Source: Hongsoonwoonella zoysiae
GTDB taxonomy: Bacteria; Pseudomonadota; Alphaproteobacteria; Rhizobiales; Stappiaceae
Length of the DNA: 64,000 bases
NCBI RefSeq assembly: GCF_013266695.1
Contig: NZ_JABRXF010000001.1
Span: 310,001 to 374,000, forward strand
Reading direction: 5' to 3'
Below the pieces are notes generated by a model. That model was not told the origin of the DNA. It made no database searches and was given only the letters and a program-made list of their open reading frames with translations. The position numbers and the translations under genes are program-made. Shown one piece after another: positions 52,868 to 61,567 of the stretch. Each line of letters starts with the position of its first letter. The first letter of the stretch is position 1.

Positions 52868-53587
52868 TTAATCCAGTTCCCGATGCAACCACAATGCCAT
52901 CATATCAAAAGTTGTTCGATAAATTTCCGCACTCTCAAATAACGAAGCCGCGCCTTCCACGATCTGTAAATCGACTTTGCAACGCATTTGCTCGCATGCC
53001 CTTCGGCTGATCTGAAGAGATCGGATGTCTTTACCTCCAACAACAAACAACGTAGGCGTGCGCACTTGCGCCAGAACATCCTCAACCAGATCAGGACGCC
53101 CGCGGCGGGCGACTACGGCTTTGACCCGCCCGGCGAGAGACACCGACGCGCGAAGGGCCGCGGCCGCGCCCGTCCTTGCCGAAAGCAGTGCGAGCGGAAG
53201 ATGCGACACCCGCGCATCGCCTTCGGCCCAGCGCACCGCCTCGACCAGGCGCGAGCTCAGTTTCGCGATATCGAAGACATTGCCGCGCTCAAGCGCCTCC
53301 TCGTCGTCGAGCAGGTCGAAAAGAAGAGTGGCGAAATTGCTCGAGCAGAAATCTTCGGCCAGCCGGATATTGCGCGGGCTCCGGCAGCTGGAGCCCGCCC
53401 CCAGCGCAAAGACGAGGAGGCCGGAAGGCCTGGGAGGCAACCTCAGCACACCGGGAAGGTGATGGCGCGCGATGAGAACGCGGTCGACTTCTGAGGGTTT
53501 ACCGCCGCCGGCCGATGACGCGGGCAGGCCCGCCGCCGATGCGGCGGGCCCGGGCGTTGAGCAGGAAGACGCCCAGCCCGCGCCCAC
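52868..53587 (-). CDS. Catalytically degenerate alpha/beta-hydrolase (dienelactone hydrolase-like)
   Basis: 239 residues from a GTG at 53587, 3 bp after the HlyD stop; the first 33 residues are low-complexity, so the true start may be inside. The fold is recognisable by SSCRSPRNIRLAEDFCSSNFATLLFD and RTGAAAALRASVSLAGRVKAVVARRGRPDL. The usual GAST nucleophile elbow reads S-A-R-T-G, with Arg in place of Ser, and the usual GATHLFEE His is Ser (EGAASLFES); the Asp in GGKD is kept. It is probably not an enzyme. Being last in the type I secretion string, it may assist secretion or bind a substrate. Confidence 0.75.
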   Translation of the reverse strand: MGAGWASSCSTPGPAASAAGLPASSAGGGKPSEVDRVLIARHHLPGVLRLPPRPSGLLVFALGAGSSCRSPRNIRLAEDFCSSNFATLLFDLLDDEEALERGNVFDIAKLSSRLVEAVRWAEGDARVSHLPLALLSARTGAAAALRASVSLAGRVKAVVARRGRPDLVEDVLAQVRTPTLFVVGGKDIRSLQISRRACEQMRCKVDLQIVEGAASLFESAEIYRTTFDMMALWLHRELD

Positions 53588-53590
53588 GTG

Positions 53591-54937
53591 TCAGGACTCC
53601 CGGAACGCCCGGTTCATGGAGTCCTTCAGTGGTCTGATCAGATAGTTGAAGAACGTGCGTTCATGCGTCTTGATGTAAACTTCCGCCGGCATGCCGGGCG
53701 TGGGACGGAAATTCTCCACCTTTGCCGCGGAGTCCTTGTCCAGACTGATGCGCACGACATAGGCATCCGCGGAGCCCATGTTCTGATAGGTGCTCTCGTC
53801 GCTCGGCAGGGCATCCGCCGAAACGTAGATCACCTTGCCCTCTATCATCGGCGTCACGCGCTGGCTCAGCGCCGTCAGGCGTATCGTCGCCGTCTGGCCC
53901 TCGCGCACGTTGTCGATGTCTTGAGGACGCACAGGCGCCTCGATGATGAGCTCCTCCTGAACCGGCACGATCTCGAGAATGGATTTTCCAGGTTCGATAA
54001 CGCCTCCCGACGTGTGATAGCGCATCTTGACGACGATGCCCTCGTCCGGGGCGGTGATATTTATGCGGCCGAGCACGGAACGTGCCGATCTGATGCGCTC
54101 GCGCACGTCGTCGATTTCCGCATTCACCTCATGCAATTGCTCCACCACGTTCTTGATGGCGGTGTTGCGCGCGACCTGCACCTGCTCCGTTATCCGCGCG
54201 ATACGCTCCCGCGAATCGCCGATTTCGCCGGTCAGCCGGCCGATATTGCCCTGAAGGTTGGCGCGCGCGCGTTGCAGCGCCAGGATCTCCGGCTTGCGGA
54301 TCAGCCCGCTCTTCAACAGCCCGGTCTTGCCCTCAAGTTCCTCTTCGATCAGCGTGAGCTGGTCGCGTACGGACGACATTTCCGCCTTGCTGCCCGATAT
54401 CCTCTGTTCCAGGGCGTTGATGCCGTCGATCAGCGTTGCGATCTCGCTTTCCAGGGTGTCGCGGCGGGCCTTGAAGGTCAGGATCTGCGCGTCGATGATG
54501 GCGGCGACATCCGGGTCTTTTTCGGCTTGCGCCTGCAGGGGCGACGGAATGTCGACTTCCGGATCCCAGTTCATCTCCGCCTCGAAGCGGGCCTGCACCG
54601 CCTGAAGGCGCGCCAGCTTGAGTTCAAGACGCCTGAGTTCGGCACGTGGCGTCGTATCGTCAAGGACGATCAGCGACTCGCCCCTTTCCACGTGGTCGCC
54701 CTCGCGAACGAGGATGTCCCTGATCACGCCTCCTTCCAGATGCTGAACGATCTTGTTCTCGCCAGTCGCGACGAAAACGCCGGAGGAGATGACCGCGGCC
54801 GCGATCGGCGCGGCGTTGGCCCAAACGCCGAATCCGAGCAGGCAGACCACGAGCAACCCGTATCCGAAGATGGTGGCCCTGCGCGCCGTACGGGCGATTT
54901 GCCGGTCCCATTGCTGGTCAATCGCCAGGTAAGACAT
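53591..54937 (-). CDS. HlyD-family type I secretion membrane-fusion protein
   Basis: 448 residues with an N-terminal cytosolic tail, a membrane helix at about residues 24-44 (ATIFGYGLLVVCLLGFGVW), a barrel-sandwich start (SGVFVATGENKIVQHLEGGVI), a long coiled-coil hairpin (about 90-290) and a C-terminal beta domain ending in FFNYLIRPLKDSMNRAFRES. It joins the inner-membrane ABC protein to an outer-membrane TolC channel. The ABC gene is 55 bp upstream on the same strand. No TolC gene lies in the window. Confidence 0.93.
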   Translation of the reverse strand: MSYLAIDQQWDRQIARTARRATIFGYGLLVVCLLGFGVWANAAPIAAAVISSGVFVATGENKIVQHLEGGVIRDILVREGDHVERGESLIVLDDTTPRAELRRLELKLARLQAVQARFEAEMNWDPEVDIPSPLQAQAEKDPDVAAIIDAQILTFKARRDTLESEIATLIDGINALEQRISGSKAEMSSVRDQLTLIEEELEGKTGLLKSGLIRKPEILALQRARANLQGNIGRLTGEIGDSRERIARITEQVQVARNTAIKNVVEQLHEVNAEIDDVRERIRSARSVLGRINITAPDEGIVVKMRYHTSGGVIEPGKSILEIVPVQEELIIEAPVRPQDIDNVREGQTATIRLTALSQRVTPMIEGKVIYVSADALPSDESTYQNMGSADAYVVRISLDKDSAAKVENFRPTPGMPAEVYIKTHERTFFNYLIRPLKDSMNRAFRES

Positions 54938-54992
54938 TTACCGCCGCTCCCTTTCTCTTTTTTCGTCATGCCTCATGCCAATCGAGTTGCCC

Positions 54993-57434
54993 TCATTTGC
55001 GAGTGAGGCTTTTGGCCGAATTGCCCTTGGCGTCCGGCAGGTTGTTGCGCAGCAGCTCCAGCATGTCGTTGCGCTTGCCCAACGCCTGCACCGTGCCGCC
55101 CTTCAGGAGCATGATCTTGTCGACGCTCTTCAAAAGCGTCGGACGCTGGGTGATCGCGATCACCGTGATCTCCTTGGCCTTCGCCCGCTTCAATGCACGC
55201 GCCAGAGCCAGTTCGCCCGGCGAATCGAGGTTTGAATTCGGCTCGTCGAGCACCACCATGCGCGGATCGCCAAAGAAGGCGCGCGCAAGGCCGATGCGCT
55301 GCTTCTGGCCGCCAGACAAAGGCGAGCCGTCAAGGCCGATCATGGTTTCGTAGCCGGCCGAAAACTGCGAAATCATCTCGTGCACGTCCGCGGTTTCGGC
55401 GGCATCGAAGATCGCGTCATCGCTCGCGTCCTCACGCATGCGGGCGATGTTGGCCTTGATCGTTGCCGGGAAGAGCTGAACGTCCTGCGGCAGATAGCCC
55501 ACGCTTTCGCCGAATTGGCGCGGGTCCCAATTGCGCAGGTCCATGTGGTCGAGACGGATGTTGCCGGCCGTCGGCACGATGGAACCGACCAGCATGCGCG
55601 CAAGCGTCGATTTCCCCGCCCCGGACGAGCCGACGATCGCCATCGATTCTCCAGGCTCAAGCTCGAAGGAAATGCCGTTGAGGATCACCTTCTTGCTGGG
55701 CGGCGGAACGTAGAGCACACGCTCCACCGAAACCTTGCCGCGCGGGCGCGGAAGGCGCAGACGCTCCAGATTGAGCGGCGAGTTGACGAGAAGCGTATGG
55801 ATGCGGGCGTAGCTGGAGCGCGCCTGAACGAACCCGCGCCAGCCTTCGATCGCCCCTTCGATCGGTGCGAGCGCGCGGCTGCCGATGATCGAGGCCGCGA
55901 TCAGCATGCCGCCGGTAATTTCCGAATGCAGCGCGAGATAGGCCCCCCAACCGAGGATCGCGATCTGGGTGGTCAGGCGCGAGAACTTGGAAATGCCGGC
56001 AAGCATGACGTTGTAGTCCTGCGCCTGGACCTGAGCCTTGAGCGATTCAAGCGTCTCGCGCCCCCAAAGCTGCACCCCTTCCGGGATCATGCCCATTGCG
56101 TTGATAACCTGGGCGTTGCGCGACATGGCATCCGCCTGGAGGTTCGCGCGCGTCGCATAGGCATTCGCCCGGCCGAAGGGAACGGCGGTGAATTTCTGGT
56201 TGATGAGCGCGATGACCATCAGGATTGCCCCGGCACCGGCCACGATGTAGCCAAGGTCGGGGTGAATCAGGAAGACCACCAGCAGATAAAGCGGCATGAC
56301 CGGCAGGTCGAAGAACGTGAGAAGCACCGGTCCGGTAATGAAGTTCCTGAGCTGCTGCAGGTCGTGCAACACCTGGTATTCACGGTTCGAGCCGTTCTGG
56401 GAGGCTTTCGCCGCCGCGCTCAGCACCGAAGGGCCGAGGCGCGTTTCCGTGTCCACGGCGACGCGCATCAGGATCATGCGCCGGACCATGTCGAGCAGAA
56501 CATGGACCATGAGAGCGCCGACCACGATGATCGTCAGCATGACCAGCGTATCGGTGCTGCGACTCGTCAGCACGCGGTCCGAAATCTGAAACAGATAGAT
56601 CGGCACGCAAAGGACGATAAGGTTCACGAAAAAGGAGAATATGCCGATCGTGACGAGGTTCTTGCGGACATTCGCCAAACCGTCCGTCAGGACGTTGCGG
56701 AAATTGTCGTCATAAAAACGCTTCTGCATCTTGGGCGCGCGACCGCCGCCCTGCCCGCCACCGCCAGAACCGCCAGAACCGCCGTCGCCCCCGCCGCCGG
56801 TGGTTTTGGCCGGCGCCGGGTTGCGCATCTCCACCCTGGCCGTGGCGCCCTTGGCCAATTCCGGCGTCCGTGTCGCCGCGTCGGCGCGCGCCTTCGCGGC
56901 GGCTGGCCTATCGGTTTTCAAATCCGGCTTTGTGGCGGCGCCGCCCTTATCCCCGTTTGCGAGAGCGCCTGCCTGGCCCGCCAGCCCGGCCTTCTTCCGT
57001 GCACTCTCGGCAGGGTCCGGCGCTTGCGGCGGAGACGGACGCGGCGAAGTCCCGGCCGTCGGCTCCCTCGGCGGCCCTGCCTGGCATCCTTTCCCGGCTT
57101 CGACCCTGGAAGGTGCAGATGACGCTTGGGCAGCGGGCGCGCGGCGCAACGGATAAACTTCCGCCGGGGTCCCGACCGCGGATGCGCGATCGGCCAACGC
57201 CACGCGGGCGGAAAGCCCCGTCCTCCGCCTTTCGCGAAGCCGTTTTGCCAGGGTATAGACCATGGCGTGCCCTTCCGAAGGAAACGCTTCGGTCTTTCCG
57301 CCGGATCCCTGCCTGAACCCGCCCCGGCCAAGACCGTCTTCATGCCCCTTCTTGTTGCTGAGCTCCACCGTTGTTCCCCTGTATTCCGCCGCCTTCGCAA
57401 GTCCACCTGCTTGCTTCAAGTCCGGGCGGCGCAT
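54993..57434 (-). CDS. Type I secretion ABC permease/ATPase (PrtD-like), odd H-loop
   Basis: 813 residues from the ATG at 57434; an ATG at 57263 with GGAAGGG is an alternative start (756 aa). Residues 1 to about 235 are a low-complexity extension rich in Ala, Pro and Gly. Six membrane helices follow (about 255-500). The ATPase domain has Walker A GSSGAGKST at 602-610, signature LSGGQ at 706-710 and Walker B MVVLDEP. The switch histidine of the H-loop is Gln763 (AITQRP; codon 55146-55148), normally THRP. It would export the two upstream acidic proteins; PrtD-type proteins lack a C39 peptidase. Confidence 0.93.
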   Translation of the reverse strand: MRRPDLKQAGGLAKAAEYRGTTVELSNKKGHEDGLGRGGFRQGSGGKTEAFPSEGHAMVYTLAKRLRERRRTGLSARVALADRASAVGTPAEVYPLRRAPAAQASSAPSRVEAGKGCQAGPPREPTAGTSPRPSPPQAPDPAESARKKAGLAGQAGALANGDKGGAATKPDLKTDRPAAAKARADAATRTPELAKGATARVEMRNPAPAKTTGGGGDGGSGGSGGGGQGGGRAPKMQKRFYDDNFRNVLTDGLANVRKNLVTIGIFSFFVNLIVLCVPIYLFQISDRVLTSRSTDTLVMLTIIVVGALMVHVLLDMVRRMILMRVAVDTETRLGPSVLSAAAKASQNGSNREYQVLHDLQQLRNFITGPVLLTFFDLPVMPLYLLVVFLIHPDLGYIVAGAGAILMVIALINQKFTAVPFGRANAYATRANLQADAMSRNAQVINAMGMIPEGVQLWGRETLESLKAQVQAQDYNVMLAGISKFSRLTTQIAILGWGAYLALHSEITGGMLIAASIIGSRALAPIEGAIEGWRGFVQARSSYARIHTLLVNSPLNLERLRLPRPRGKVSVERVLYVPPPSKKVILNGISFELEPGESMAIVGSSGAGKSTLARMLVGSIVPTAGNIRLDHMDLRNWDPRQFGESVGYLPQDVQLFPATIKANIARMREDASDDAIFDAAETADVHEMISQFSAGYETMIGLDGSPLSGGQKQRIGLARAFFGDPRMVVLDEPNSNLDSPGELALARALKRAKAKEITVIAITQRPTLLKSVDKIMLLKGGTVQALGKRNDMLELLRNNLPDAKGNSAKSLTRK

Positions 57435-57488
57435 TCACCGGATTCCATCGACGATCCGCGCACAGCCGGATCGCAGCCATCGCGACGG

Positions 57489-59519
57489 TCAGGTCATGAC
57501 ACCTCCAAGCACATCCCCTCCGCTTGCGATGTCCGCGCCGCTCACGAAGCCGCCGCCATCGTCGTCATGGGATACGCCGCCGGACGTATCGACGAAGGCG
57601 ACAAGCTCGCTCGCCAGTTCGTCGGCATCGCCATATTGGATTTCGTCATCGTCGCCGGCGACAATGCTGGTCTGTACGAGCATGGACTCCTCGTACATCT
57701 CTCCGCCCAGGAACTGATCGCTGTAGGAGCCGAAATCGTAGATCGACGCGTAGTTCACGGCCGTATTCGCACCCGTGGACAGATACTGCCCGCCGCCTTC
57801 CCCGTCAGGCGAGAAGATCTGCAACGCGGTATCGACGTCGGCGATGACGTTCTTCTGGCAGATGTAGTTGATGTCGTAATAGTCGCCGGTAACGTAAAGG
57901 ACGTTCATCGTGGTCGACCCGGCGCCGGAAATCTCCCACCAGGTTTCAGGCTGGATGTAATTCGCGTTCTCGACTTCATCGAGAAAGTTTTCCAGTTCGT
58001 CCGTAACGTCCTGGTATTCGCCATTCCGGTAGGAATGGATACTGGCCGTGTTGAGCAGGTAGTTCTGCCCCGTATAAACCGACTGCCCGCCGCCGTCCGC
58101 CGCCATGGAAGCCGACATTACGTAGTCGGAATCCTCAACGATATTTATTTGCTTGATGTAATTGGCGCTGTGATAGTCGCCCATAACGACGATGAGATCG
58201 TAACTCGACCCGAGATCGCTCAGCGAAATCAGGTTGTACTGCCCCGTGTGGTCCACCATCAGGCTGTAGTTGGCCGTGCTCATGGACTGGACTGTTATGT
58301 CCGTCGAGGAAACGTGGTTTTCCTGAAAGAGCGTCTTCACATCGTAGAAATCGCCGTGGACCGTTTCGATCTCCCAGTTAAATCCGGTCATGCCGCGATT
58401 ATTGATTTCGTCGTCGAAGAGAGCCCGGTCGGCAAGTTCCGCGCGGTTCATGGCGACGTTGCCGCCGGTTTTCACCAGCTGGCCGATCCCGTTGCCGGCA
58501 CCGGCCACGGATACATGGTCATTGTCCATGTAGATGTTGAACTGGAAGATCGCGTTCGTGACGTGCCAGTCGCCCATGACGACCATGGCGCCGCAGGCTT
58601 CATTCGCATCGACGATGACAGCCGAGTTCTCGGCGATCTTGCCGCCCACCGCCGCCGCCTGATAGGGACCTTCGTATTCCATCTCCACCGGTTCGAGCGC
58701 GCCGGCGTCCGCATTCGTCAGGGATGCGTCTTCGCCGTCTTCCTCCTCCTCATCCGCGAGCGGCCGCGGCATGGCGGGAGGTGCGCCTTCGCGATGGCCG
58801 TCCTCGTCGAAAAGGTCGAGTTTGACCTCTACGCCTTCCTCCTGAAGCACGCCGTCGACATAAACACCCTGCACGACTTGCGCAGGCGCTTCACCGGAGG
58901 CTGCGATCTCTTCCTGATGGCCAATGAAGAAATCCAGGATTTCGGAGCCGGTTTGCCCCTCCGGCTGATAACTTTCGGGGAAGGCTTCTTCCGCCTGCCG
59001 CATCATGGAGGCAAGGCTTGCCTCGACATCGATGGCATGCAGGTCGGCGATCCCGCTCTCCCAGACCACGTTCACGTAATTGCTGGAAAACAAGTGGTTT
59101 GACTGGTGGATCTCGATCCACTTCTGATCGCCGCCTTCGAAACGGATAAGATAATAATCCGGCTCGACCATGCCGGGGCCGAAGTTCAGGCTCGCCAGAA
59201 ATTCCTGCACCTGATCGACTTGTGCCGGTTGAGGGATATCCGCAGCCGGCACATCCGCATCGTGCTTGATCTTGATCTTTACATCGTATGAAGCGTCGGG
59301 CTTGTAAGGCAGGTCGTCATGAGGCGCATTGGCGCCCATGCCTTCGAATGTGATCGGCTCGATGCTGGTGAGTTCCGGATCTACACCGAATTTCTCCGCT
59401 GTAATGTTCTGCTCCCGGAGGAAGTCCTCATAGGCAATCCTTGCGCGCGCCAGTTCGTCTGCGAGATGCAGGTAACCCGCGAAGTGCCAAATGGCTTCCG
59501 TAACGCCGGGTTGATACAT
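57489..59519 (-). CDS. Large repeat protein, candidate type I secretion substrate
   Basis: 676 residues with no signal peptide. It carries four copies of a unit of the form V-x-G-D-[WYF]-x3-5-[IL]-x-Q-x-N-x4-D, with the GD at 316, 389, 447 and 545. Three of them are followed by a second motif, G-G-Q-x3-TG-x-N-x3-N-x-A. Residues 255-265 are a run of acidic residues, and the C-terminus is Gly/Asp-rich (DDDGGGFVSGADI). No RTX nonapeptides were seen. It lies 55 bp upstream of the PrtD-like gene on the same strand. Family unknown; export by the adjacent system is inferred. Confidence 0.75.
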   Translation of the reverse strand: MYQPGVTEAIWHFAGYLHLADELARARIAYEDFLREQNITAEKFGVDPELTSIEPITFEGMGANAPHDDLPYKPDASYDVKIKIKHDADVPAADIPQPAQVDQVQEFLASLNFGPGMVEPDYYLIRFEGGDQKWIEIHQSNHLFSSNYVNVVWESGIADLHAIDVEASLASMMRQAEEAFPESYQPEGQTGSEILDFFIGHQEEIAASGEAPAQVVQGVYVDGVLQEEGVEVKLDLFDEDGHREGAPPAMPRPLADEEEEDGEDASLTNADAGALEPVEMEYEGPYQAAAVGGKIAENSAVIVDANEACGAMVVMGDWHVTNAIFQFNIYMDNDHVSVAGAGNGIGQLVKTGGNVAMNRAELADRALFDDEINNRGMTGFNWEIETVHGDFYDVKTLFQENHVSSTDITVQSMSTANYSLMVDHTGQYNLISLSDLGSSYDLIVVMGDYHSANYIKQINIVEDSDYVMSASMAADGGGQSVYTGQNYLLNTASIHSYRNGEYQDVTDELENFLDEVENANYIQPETWWEISGAGSTTMNVLYVTGDYYDINYICQKNVIADVDTALQIFSPDGEGGGQYLSTGANTAVNYASIYDFGSYSDQFLGGEMYEESMLVQTSIVAGDDDEIQYGDADELASELVAFVDTSGGVSHDDDGGGFVSGADIASGGDVLGGVMT

Positions 59520-59608
59520 GACAGCCTCCTGAATTCTTCATTTAACGAGGCCGGATCTCATTACGACTTGCCTGCAATTCCGGTGAAGCCAGGCAATTTC
59601 AGAGACGA

Positions 59609-59636
59609 TTCCGCGCGGGAAGAAACCCGCGCGGAA
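59609..59636 (-). terminator. Perfect 11-bp hairpin between acidic gene and downstream operon
   Basis: The arms TTCCGCGCGGG and CCCGCGCGGAA (59609-59619 and 59626-59636) surround a six-base loop, 20 bp downstream of the acidic-protein stop on the minus strand. No T-run follows in that direction, so it may act as a partial terminator or as a block to 3' RNA decay, giving more substrate than transporter mRNA. Confidence 0.55.
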
Positions 59637-59656
59637 CGCTTTTGCAAAATTTAGGA

Positions 59657-61567
59657 TCAGCTGTCGTCGCTCAGCATGTCGCCAGCGCCATCGCCGCCGG
59701 CGATGTTCATGTTGACGCTGTTGTACTGAAGTTGCGCACCGACCACGATGTCGAAGTTGATCGACGAGTCGACATCGATGCGGGAATCGCCGGTCCAATC
59801 CTGGTCGACGTTACCGCCGGCTCCGCCAGTGGCCGTTCCGCCGCCGCCGCCGCCGCCGCCGTAACCTTCAGCGGCCAGACCGTCGAACGACATGTCGCCA
59901 ACCGTGCCGGCTGCACCGCTTGCCGTCGCGGCGATATCGCCGATCTGGGAATCGCCCACCATCGAGTCGCCAGACGTGGCGGCGGTGTCGAGACGTGTGA
60001 CCTGATCCGTGGTGGCGTCGCCGCTGTCGGCAGACGCATCGACCCTGGAGTCCAGATCGCCGGTGTTGGCATTGCCGCCGTCCGCATCAGCATCCGCATC
60101 GGCATCGATGTCGGAATCGGCGTTACCGCCGTCGGCATCGTTGTCGAGCTCGGCGAACTGAATGCCAGCCAGAGCATCGCCCGTGTCGGCATCGGCATCC
60201 GCATCTGCATCAGCATCCGCATCGGCGTCGCCGTCATTGTCGATTTCGCCGATCCGGGCAGGACCGCCGGTTGCATCGGCATCCTGATCGAGCGAGGTGT
60301 TGTCGACCGCACCGCCATCGCCGCCGTCGGCATCCACGTCGAACTCGTTATCGTCGTTCACGCCGATGCCGAGAAGGCCGAGACCAACCCCGACATTGAG
60401 AGCTGTAGGATCGTCGACGTCGGCGTCGCCGCCGTCGGAATCGATGTCGGAACGGGCCACCTGACGCTCGACTTCGCCTTCACCGCCTTCGACATCGATC
60501 TCTTCGATCTCGCTTTCGTTGTCGGCATCGGAATCCGCGTCGGAATCGGCATCCGAATCGGCATCGCCGCTGTCGGCCTGCGAATCCAGCCTCTGCGCAA
60601 CGTCGGTCACGTCGGCGTTGCCGCCGTCAAGGTCAACGTCTTCCACCTCGGCTTCGACATCTTCGATGTCGGCATCGCCACCGTCGGAATCGGCGTCCTG
60701 ATCGACGTCGATATCCTCGACCTCGGCTTCGCCGGATTCGGTTTCGGCGAGGTTTCCGCCCAGACCGAGCGCGAATGCGCCACCGGTTTCCGCTTCGGCT
60801 TCGAGTTCGGTTTCGATGTCATCGACTTCGCCGTCACCGCCTTCGGCATCGGCTTCGATGTCCTCGATCTTGATCTCGCCCTCGCCTTCGCCGCCGTCGC
60901 CGCCTTCGGTATCGGCATCGCCACCGTCGCCGCCGTCGTTGTCACTGAACGGATCGACGTCGATTTCCCAATCGTTTTGAATATCCTGGAAAGCCTCGTC
61001 GCCGTCGAAGTCGTTGTCGCCGACGTAGTTGTTGACCTGGTTGATGTTGATGTTGTTGCCGTTACCTTCCAGGCCCTGCGTGACGTTCATCGCCTGGGCA
61101 ACGGACTCGTTGACCTCGTCCTCGATCTCGGCTTCGATCTCGGCATCTTCCATATCGACGACATCCCCACCGAGTTCTTCGGGGAAGACGATGTTCACAT
61201 CGTTGGAATTGTCGAGGTTGTTGTCCTTGATATTGCCGATCTTCGCATTTTCGAAGTCGGCTTCGGCTTCAACCGCGCCGTCTTCAAGGACGACGCCACC
61301 GATGTCATTGTCCCTGAACTCTACGTCGCCGCCGTCGCCGCCATCGCCGCCGTCGCCACCATCGCCGCCTTCGGACTCAGCTTCCTGATCCTCGACTTCG
61401 GCTTCGGCAAGGAGTGCGGCCTGAACATCATCGACTTCGGCCTTGTTGTTGCCGTTTACGTCACCGCCACGGGCACCATCACCACCGTCCCCGCCGTCGC
61501 CGGCTACCATGACGATGGAATCCTCGATATCGGCATTGGCGATATTGTTGTTACGATCGTCAGCCAT
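59657..61567 (-). CDS. Extremely acidic Asp/Gly/Ala repeat protein, candidate secreted substrate
   Basis: 636 residues from the ATG at 61567, which has GGAG about 8 bp upstream; a frame extending 15 codons upstream is not needed. It has almost no Lys or Arg. Asp, Glu, Gly, Ala and Asn dominate, with GGDGGD, DADADA and (D/S)xDADxD repeats; only a Cys-free, mostly disordered, calcium-binding-like polymer is suggested. A glycine run is at about 580-590, before a C-terminal NFDIVVGAQLQYNSVNMNI stretch that looks folded. It lies 137 bp upstream of the repeat protein gene. No family is recognised; it should be pI-extreme and highly expressed. Confidence 0.7.
   Translation of the reverse strand: MADDRNNNIANADIEDSIVMVAGDGGDGGDGARGGDVNGNNKAEVDDVQAALLAEAEVEDQEAESEGGDGGDGGDGGDGGDVEFRDNDIGGVVLEDGAVEAEADFENAKIGNIKDNNLDNSNDVNIVFPEELGGDVVDMEDAEIEAEIEDEVNESVAQAMNVTQGLEGNGNNININQVNNYVGDNDFDGDEAFQDIQNDWEIDVDPFSDNDGGDGGDADTEGGDGGEGEGEIKIEDIEADAEGGDGEVDDIETELEAEAETGGAFALGLGGNLAETESGEAEVEDIDVDQDADSDGGDADIEDVEAEVEDVDLDGGNADVTDVAQRLDSQADSGDADSDADSDADSDADNESEIEEIDVEGGEGEVERQVARSDIDSDGGDADVDDPTALNVGVGLGLLGIGVNDDNEFDVDADGGDGGAVDNTSLDQDADATGGPARIGEIDNDGDADADADADADADADTGDALAGIQFAELDNDADGGNADSDIDADADADADGGNANTGDLDSRVDASADSGDATTDQVTRLDTAATSGDSMVGDSQIGDIAATASGAAGTVGDMSFDGLAAEGYGGGGGGGGTATGGAGGNVDQDWTGDSRIDVDSSINFDIVVGAQLQYNSVNMNIAGGDGAGDMLSDDS

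Noticed and set aside
55380-57122. 580-codon plus-strand frame opposite the secretion ABC protein
   Set aside because: Antisense to a complete ABC transporter with all nucleotide-binding motifs.
57126-59102. 658-codon plus-strand frame opposite the GD-repeat protein
   Set aside because: Antisense frame with no motif or initiation signal; the minus-strand frame shows repeats and operon spacing.
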